A model generated the notes under the pieces. That model had not been told where the DNA came from, searched no databases, and saw only the letters and a program-made list of their open reading frames with translations. Shown piece after piece: positions 57,428 to 64,000 of a stretch of 64,000 nt of DNA (positions within the stretch are counted from its first letter, which is position 1; each line of letters begins with the position of its first letter). A program made the translations under genes and the position numbers. Source of the stretch: Amphirosellinia nigrospora (Eukaryota > Ascomycota > Sordariomycetes > Xylariales > Xylariaceae); assembly GCA_004123355.1 (NCBI GenBank), contig SCHM01000002.1, positions 9,831,569-9,895,568 on the forward strand, in the 5' to 3' direction.

Positions 57428-59521
57428 TCACTCCTCTACAACGGCAAGGCTGTCGAATACGTCCTTGTCCCGTGGCCACTCCAACGGGGGCAATAGGTTG
57501 TACTTCTTTCCTCGTTCATTCTCCAATTCTTTCCGCATAATCTCCATCTCCAGTGTCCAGCGTGTATCGAGCATCGATTGGCGCCCACTGAACGTCGTGG
57601 CAAGGGAGTCTTCTTCATCCGCAAAACCCGACTCGAGATGTTCTACTTCCTTGATGTTCTTTTCTATCAATCTTTCCACCTCGGATTCCTGTCTTTCCAG
57701 AAGCTGCTCCAAGGCTTTAGCCTGCCGGTCTCGCAACACATTAATCTTAGCCTGATGGAGTTGCTTCATGTTCTTCTTGAGATTATATTGTTGTCCAAGT
57801 TCTCGCAGGTCTCTTTCGGTCACGACCCGGGATGGCATCTCTGAAGCGGGGGTTTGAGCTGATCCTTCACAGTACGCCTCCATATGTTTCAGTCGCACTC
57901 GGACATGATTTTCACTTTGTTCCAGCGTACAGCGCAATTCCATCTCGCCGGCAACTTGCCGATCTTCGAGATTCGCAGACGTCTTGGCATGTCGCTCAAG
58001 CATTTTCTCGACGGCTGCCGAATGCTTTTCGACAAGTGAGTTCTTCTGCTTTGCGTGTCGTGTCCAAAGGAGCCATATTGATTTCTGTTCAAAATCTCTG
58101 AATCGTTCCATCTCTTTGGCCTGTTCCTCACGTAGTTTCTTGAACTCGCAACAGCTTCGCGTTCGCGCCTCCACCTCTAGTCCTCAGCTTCTTCCTTCGC
58201 CGCAGCCTCTTGTTTGATGGCTTCTTCGGCTTCGAGCGCCGCAATGCGCTCCTCCTCCTCCTGCCTTCTTCGCTCCAGCTCCTCATCACCGTTACAGAAA
58301 TTTGGACAACCAACAAGGGGATCCCAGACAGCACCGCATATATAGCAGAACTGAGCGCGGCACCTACACGTCATATGGGTGCATCCATAGGTAAGCTCAA
58401 CTAAGGTGCGACACTTATAACACCTCCGCCAGCCCGACCTCTCCCCTATTTTCAGTACAGCATCCATTTCCCAATCATTTGGGCAATCTTGGCCGATAGG
58501 ATGAGCATCCTTTTTGCACATGATACATACGCGAGTCCGACATTTGCGGCACACAACTTTGAAGGGGTGCTTCGGGTCAACTTTGGCGCGCGGTGGAATA
58601 AACTCCCCACACGATGGATTCGAGCAAAAGATCCGGGCTTCCCATGGTGTATTAAACTGGAAAACCGCCTTTAGAAATTTGGTCTGCTCTTCCCGCGAGA
58701 GTATCGTTTTGATGATTTGGCTTGGTATGGGTTGCGTACAACACCGAGGCGGCATATTGGATTCTTCGGCCGTGGCTTGATTGATCATGATACGTAAACA
58801 AGCGTGACAGTAGCTATGGCCACACGGTAACTTTTGCAGACGTTGTTTGGGTTGTATGTCTTCACGGCATGCGCTGCAGGAGCTATAGAAAGCATCAGTC
58901 ATTTGTCTAAGTCTTTCTTGTCCCATATAACCCAGTGACCAATACGATATAGGCTCACCTAATCACAGCTGTCGCTTTCCTCCGTTCCCATAGCATTGAT
59001 ATGCTTTCCCGAAGTCTCTTATAGCTTTTCGTCGCGCTCAACTTAAAGACGCTAGGCGTCGCTACAGCTATCGGAGACGCTAGGAATTTGGACGGGCTAA
59101 AATTCGGCTTGATATGGGACAAGTAGCTCTCGTATTGCGTGAATGTCAGTCCCTGCGACCTTTTTCTTGTGAGGACCTTGCTTGTATGGCCATTAGTTGA
59201 TGAATGTGATGTAAGAGCAGTATTCGCAGACGCCTGTGACCCTGTGGAAGTTGTGCGCGCATGGGTCACATCTAACGTCGCATTCGAATTGGTACCCGAA
59301 GTGCCGTGATCCTCAGGCATTGAGTGAGTGGGAGGTGGTCGGGGGAAGGAGATGTCAAGTTTTTCTGCCTTCGTAATGAGTTCGTCGATATAGGCCTCGT
59401 AGTTGTCAATTGACGATCTGAACACCTCCTCCTGGTAGTCGACCTCTTTAAGCTCAGGCACGGCGTTGGTGGCACCATGGGGCCGATCTGGAAGCAGGAA
59501 GCTCCGGAGCTCCTGAGCCAT
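57428..59521 (-). CDS. RBR (RING1-IBR-RING2) E3 ubiquitin ligase with C-terminal coiled coil
   Basis: RBR ligases take ubiquitin from an E2 onto a catalytic Cys in RING2 before transfer to substrate. The start is ATG at 59521 (MAQELRSFLLPDRPHG). An N-terminal disordered region of about 190 residues follows. An intron at 58907-58958 (GTGAGC, CTTAG) joins TAVIR to QMTDAFYSSCSACRED. RING1: CSACREDIQPKQRLQKLPCG then HSYCHACL. IBR: FCSNPSCGEF, CRKCRTRVCIMCKKDAHPIG and QDCP. RING2: RRCYKCRTLVELTYGCTHMT then CRCRAQFCYICG. The Cys of GCTHMTCRC is at the usual catalytic position. The RBR frame stops at 58177 after KEEAED. The adjacent frame from about 58165 continues LEVEARTRSCCEFKKLREEQ and runs through about 240 residues of charged coiled coil to 57428. 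A one-base loss near 58177-58180 is the likely reason. The substrate is unknown. Confidence 0.82.
58907..58958 (-). other. Intron of the RBR gene
   Basis: 52-bp intron, GTGAGC donor at 58958, CTTAG acceptor at 58907. Phase is kept through an Arg codon. Confidence 0.75.
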
Positions 59522-62500
59522 GGTGGGGATCGGACACACAAAGAAAGGAAAGGAAAGGAAGGGGAAAAACGAAAATGAGAAGAAGAAACTCAGAGTTCAG
59601 ACAACCCGAATCATCATCTGATGATCAGCGACACGGGTCGGAGCAGTGGACAGACAGGATTGGGCCGAGTTTAAGAGACGTTATCGGCGTACACGCTCAA
59701 TATTGTGGCCGGCGGCATAGCAGGCACAAACAGAGTTGCAGGGGGTGATTGAGCAGCGCAGTGCAGTGCGGGGCGCGATAGTTTCCAGATCTCTGTTAGT
59801 GTGTGTTGTAGCGTCGATGACCCCTGGAGTGCGGGCGGGCGGGTGAAGCCTGACCAGGCAGGGAGTTTGGGAGTGGGGGGGAGATGAGGTCAATGACGAC
59901 GGAATTATTCTACTTAGTGTGCAGGACGTCGACCGGCGGGACCCGATCACGCTCCAATTGTGCAATACCCCATACGAAGGGCTGCAGAACTGAGTGGAAA
60001 GGGACTGCAGTCGACACTCTACTCAGAGAGTGAGTAACAATGTGAGGGCTTCGCGACGAAGATGAACAAGGCCAGACAAAATAAGAAGAGATTGCCAACC
60101 CCCTTCTGCTTGAGCTTGGGAGCTTGGGAGCTTGAAAGCTGTGGCGTGCCTAAGAAGGTGAAGGTGAGTGAGCCAGCCGTCGGAGACCCACCGATTCGAG
60201 GATGCACGGCTAGCGGTATACCGATAGATTGGAATGCAACACATGCAGCGCCCAACCTATCTACTTGTCCATGAGCTACTTCCGTAAGTATTGGGCTAGC
60301 CAGGTAGAGGTAGGTGGCTGCTGGTGAGCAACTTGGGAACTTACATGTAAGTTAGGTAGAGTAGAAAAGCTTTCACACGTAGTCCATGTCCTTACCTGTG
60401 AGTGAGTATTACAAGCCAACACAGAAGGATAAAAAACGGTAACAGTGGAAGATAGTCGTAGTCTCACAAGTACTATAGTGAACCCATACCTCAAGGGAAT
60501 CTGAATTCCGGTTAGCTTGTGCATAAGGCGGTGGAAAGACCGATACGTTAATAGGTAAGTACATATACTAAGTGTACCTAGGCCACAACAGTCTAAGTGG
60601 GCTAGGTTGTGCAACAACGCTTTAACTGGCAGGAGACTAATTAATCATGTTGGAGAGCCCGGCAATGTAGGTACTTGCTTAGACGAGGCGCAGGGCCTTG
60701 GTGCCTTGGGTGCCGCCCTGTTGGCCCGTTTGGCCCTTTTAGCCCTTTTGGATTTCGATCCTGTCAATGTCCCTCGCAGGCAACTCAAAGGACCTTACCT
60801 TGCCTTGCCTTGCCTTGCCTTGGCCAGCCCAGACCTTTCATCTGCAGTGATGGCGATCAGTGGATCACACGGATAGACGAGTGGAGTTTGCGGGGTTGTT
60901 ACAGGCGAGACGGACACCCAATTCCTACCACCCCTCAGCGGCTTGGCGGTTTAGATTGCACGACATACCGCCGTGAGAGAGTCTAGATCTAGTTGCCATC
61001 AACCCCTAGCATCTGATCTTTCATCTGCTAAATGGCTGGTAAGGTACTTGGATGTAGATTATGTCGTCTACTGATACAAACATGTATCTTAGTTGGGGGG
61101 ATATGCAGCCCAAAGCCCAGATTGCTGCTCTGTTTCCAATCCTATTCAGCTTCGATAATGTTCCGATGGTGAGGGAACCTCGGGCTATCATGTGAAACAC
61201 ATTCTGACTTGCGGTGTGTGTAAGGAGGTAATGGCCACCTCGAGCATCTTTCTACGTTCACTGAGTTCCTATGGTATGCCTAGAGACTGACTAATCAATT
61301 CCTTGCGGCTCTAACTTACCTGATTTGATTCGCCTTATTATACCTACCGCTGTTTTACATGCGGTCTCAACCCTTTAGCATTGAGCTATTGCGAGCCCTT
61401 GATATTCTGTGCTTGGTGTTTAGGGCGATGGGCACGTGGCACAGAATGCCACGCTAGTTTTATTTGATATCTGCTGTAAGCCTCCGAAGCTCACTCACAT
61501 CCGGGCGGCAGTACCTCAGCCGGATTCGGATCTTATCAACAACATCAGCATATCATCTACTTCCGAGGTGACAATTAACAGAACGCCCTAACCAACTTGG
61601 GCAGCAGCTATCAGGAAAGAATTTGAGGCTGATTCTACATGACTTAACAGCTCCGGCCTTTTTAGGCCCGAGACATATGGCGTTGACCGAGCCTTACAGC
61701 TTTCTTGTACGCTTCATGATGCGTCTCCAAGAGGCTGAAAACTCTTCCAACACCTTAATTCATCGGGACTCAACCACTGCTGTGCTTCGAGCTCAGCTCT
61801 CTCACCTAGCTATTGCCTCTCAAAAGATATACACGACCTTGTTATTTGGTTTCCCGAAGCTCGTGTATGTTCAAGTTTGTAAATACCCAGTCCATGTGGC
61901 ATGGTAGACTATGCAAAACATTTTATTCGATATACACCCACAATGTTTTGAGACTGGCCCGGGACTAATTAGAATGTCTCTAGACGGATGTATACCGGGT
62001 TTCCGCCACATTTTAGCTTTGTTGTCTAAGCTCAGAATCTTCTGTCTGACTTTAGTATGTTGATTTCTCTGAAACGCCGGTCTAGAAGCCTCTCAGACTT
62101 AATATCCTACCAAGTACGAATGAGAACACCGTGTGGGTGAGTGTATGGAAGAAAAGGAAGCGATAAAAAAGGTTTTCACTAGAAAAAATAATTAAATAAA
62201 GGAAACAAGGAGGAATTAAAAGGGTTTATTACGGCCTTAAATGAACAGTGTATCTCATGTTGATGTTCACAATTGAAAGACAACTCAGGATAATTCGTGT
62301 TTACGAATCCACAAAAGGAGCAAACATACGTAAAAAGTCCTGCAGCTCTCAGCATTATTAACAGAGTTTAATAATGTGCGTGAAGAGATAGAAAGATGGG
62401 GAGAGCGTCTTTGAATGTATTCGATTAGGATATGTTAAGCGTAAAGCAGCCTACTGACATCCTAATGAACAGTAAAGAGCACTTGGTACCAAAATAACCA

Positions 62501-62548
62501 TTAAGCTCTATTCGTTGACGCGGCGAACATCTACTACCTAACTACTAC
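59522..62548. other. Intergenic region, no supported gene
   Basis: About 3 kb with only short, domain-free ORFs. It contains a (CTTGC)n pentanucleotide run at 60795-60824, a GGCCCNTTT-like repeat at about 60721-60750, TACCTA/TAGGTA motifs and AT-rich sequence toward 62.2 kb. Confidence 0.55.
60795..60824 (+). repeat. (CTTGC)n microsatellite
   Basis: About five tandem CCTTG pentamers in intergenic sequence. Confidence 0.8.
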
Positions 62549-64000
62549 TTAACTATTACTGAGGAGCTTTTCTACAGCCCATTTAACAGAAAAGTTTCTA
62601 ATATCCGAGTAGTGCTGCCCAACACCAACAAATAGGACTGGGACATTCGTGGCGTGCACAATGCTGACCAACGTTCCCACCATGTCACCCACTGTGTCAC
62701 ACTTGGAAATAATGAACCCGTCAAGGTGCCGTCCAGGACCGAATGATGAGTTGAAGTTCCGAGCTTGAGCGACTGAGTCTGTCCCTACGAGAGCCTATTA
62801 TGCACCGTTAGATGAACAGACGTGGAATTTAGAATAGCGGGGATACTAACCTCGCCAACCATCAAAATCTTGTCAGGTTGGGCGAACTTGGCAAATTTCT
62901 CAAGCGAGGACATCAAGCGTTGGTCATTGTGTCGCCGTCCCGCCGTGTCGATGAGAACAACGTCATAGCCTTCATTTGCGGCCTCTCTCACGGCGTCCTT
63001 GGCAACAGTAGCTGCATCGCCACCGTAGCCCTTTTCAAAGATCTCTACCTTGCCGCCTTCTCGTTCTGTCAGTTCCTTTAGATTTCGCACATGAACCTTG
63101 AGTTGCTCGACAGCCCCCGAACGGAATGTGTCTCCGGCGGCGATAAGAACCTTGTACTTATTTTGCAGTAGGAAGAAGCAGATTTTAGATAAGTTTGTAG
63201 ACTTGCCCACGCCATTGACACCCACAATGGAGATGACGTAGGGTCTGCGCTTGCGCATCGATGTTGCTGGTCTCGTGATCGCATCGATCTCTCGTAGAAG
63301 ATCCAATGATGAGGTCGGGGTTAGCATTTTGGTCAGCGACGCCTCCATAGCCGTAGCTATACGCGAATCGATGCTTTCAAAGCTTCCCGTCTTAACGCCT
63401 AGCAATTCCTTCTCTACGCCGTCGCAAAGACGGATGGCCGCCTCGCGAGCGACGTTCTTCTTGAGAAGGTGGTCTTCCATGCCCTTCATGGCTTTGTCCA
63501 GATCCTCTTTCGTCAAGGTTTTACCGCCCACCACGTTACGGAAGAGCCCACCTATTGTGCTTAAGCCCGAGCCAACAAGTCCTCCCCGTGGCGTGGCACT
63601 CGACGCGGCATTCTTTGCCTCAGCCGACTTGAGGATCGAATGTACCTCATCGCCCAAGTCTTTCAGCACAAACTGACCTTTGGAGGTCGTTGTCCCCAAC
63701 TTGTGGAACTGACTCCTTCTATAGCGGTCGATCGACCGGCGGTTTCCACTTCGCTATCACTTGTCAATGTGTTCTGCGTAGCAGAATAATCCAACTGCAC
63801 ATCATCTTCCTCGTCGGCAAAACCGTCAGCGTCCCACCTCCGATTCTTCTTGGGTGCCTTCTTCCCCTTTCTCGAGGGCGCCTCGTCGCCTGAGGATGCC
63901 GGTGCCGAATGGTTGTGCTGCATCTTCCTAGCCTTCCGAGACATACGTGTGATGGGACCACTTTTGCCGACCAGCAAATTACTATTTCCACCAGGTGTCG
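62549..64000 (-). CDS. SRP101: SRP receptor subunit alpha, C-terminal part (runs off the window; one frame break)
   Basis: GTPase of the ER membrane that docks the signal recognition particle with its ribosome-nascent chain. The frame is open at the right edge, so the N-terminal SRX domain lies outside. Inside: a charged linker (SRKARKMQHNHSAPASSGDE and onward), then the N domain (GLVGSGLSTIGGLFRNVVGG, LTKEDLDKAMKGMEDHLLKK) and the G domain with P-loop VGVNGVGKSTNLSKICFFL, AAGDTFRSGAVEQLKVHV, DTAGRRHND, and after an intron at 62795-62850 (GTTAGT donor) ALVGTDSVAQARNF and the G4 block FIISKCDTVGDMVGTLVSI. It ends VPVLFVGVGQHYSDIRNF ... KLLSNS with TAA at 62549-62551. The frame breaks in the C4 run 63694-63697, between SSTSWG and TTTSKGQFVL. 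All GTPase motifs are intact. Confidence 0.93.
62795..62850 (-). other. Intron of SRP receptor alpha
   Basis: 56-bp intron, GTTAGT donor at 62850 and AG acceptor at 62795, phase 0. It joins MVGE to ALVGTDS. Confidence 0.8.

Noticed and set aside
57162-57479. 105-codon minus-strand ORF
   Set aside because: It overlaps the 3' end of the RBR coiled-coil frame and has no features of its own.

Overview
The window looks like nuclear DNA of a filamentous ascomycete (Pezizomycotina, most likely a sordariomycete). Genes carry short introns (46-150 bp) with GTAAGT-like donors and CTGAC/CTAAC branch points. They include fungal families: an AL-2-type fused lycopene cyclase/phytoene synthase, AL-1-type phytoene desaturase, cry-DASH, a fungal annexin and a secreted alpha/beta-hydrolase-like protein. 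I see no rRNA, tRNA, CRISPR, prophage or intact transposon. The species cannot be named from sequence alone.

Layout. 1-6.65 kb is gene-poor. 6.65-8.24 kb holds GPI2/PIG-C (minus). 11.87-12.65 kb holds an unrecognised signal-peptide/single-pass membrane protein (plus). 14.4-16.9 kb holds an annexin with a long R/E/K tail (plus). 17.4-22.0 kb is a tandem carotenoid pair on the minus strand, carB then carRA, followed by an alcohol-dehydrogenase relic. 24.9-27.3 kb holds a NodB-type polysaccharide deacetylase and a hot-dog thioesterase (both plus). 27.9-30.0 kb holds cryptochrome DASH (minus). 34.0-36.0 kb holds a protein with an N-terminal membrane anchor and C-terminal C2H2 fingers. 37.6-38.8 kb holds the secreted hydrolase-like protein. 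39.2-42.1 kb is the most unusual gene: two tandem modules, each an AN1-like zinc finger plus an APH-type kinase, with introns at matching places. A tiny Cys/His ORF lies divergent to it. 45-49 kb holds EAF and an F-box protein with an acidic tail. 51.4-64 kb is a housekeeping run, all minus: ATP synthase subunit d, NAC alpha, ribosomal protein eL14, an RBR ubiquitin ligase and SRP receptor alpha, which runs off the right edge.

How genes may work together. carRA and carB supply successive steps from geranylgeranyl diphosphate to cyclic carotenoids. cry-DASH lies 8 kb from carRA, and in other ascomycetes these genes are light-induced. NAC alpha, eL14 and SRP receptor alpha all act at or near the ribosome during protein synthesis and targeting, but their proximity may be chance.

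Data quality matters here. At least ten genes, including ones that should be essential (SRP receptor alpha, NAC alpha, GPI2), are interrupted by single-base losses. Where I could locate them, many fall in homopolymer runs of 3-5 bases. The simplest reading is an incompletely polished long-read assembly. Gene entries therefore give the joined extent and describe the breaks; frames have not been repaired in text.
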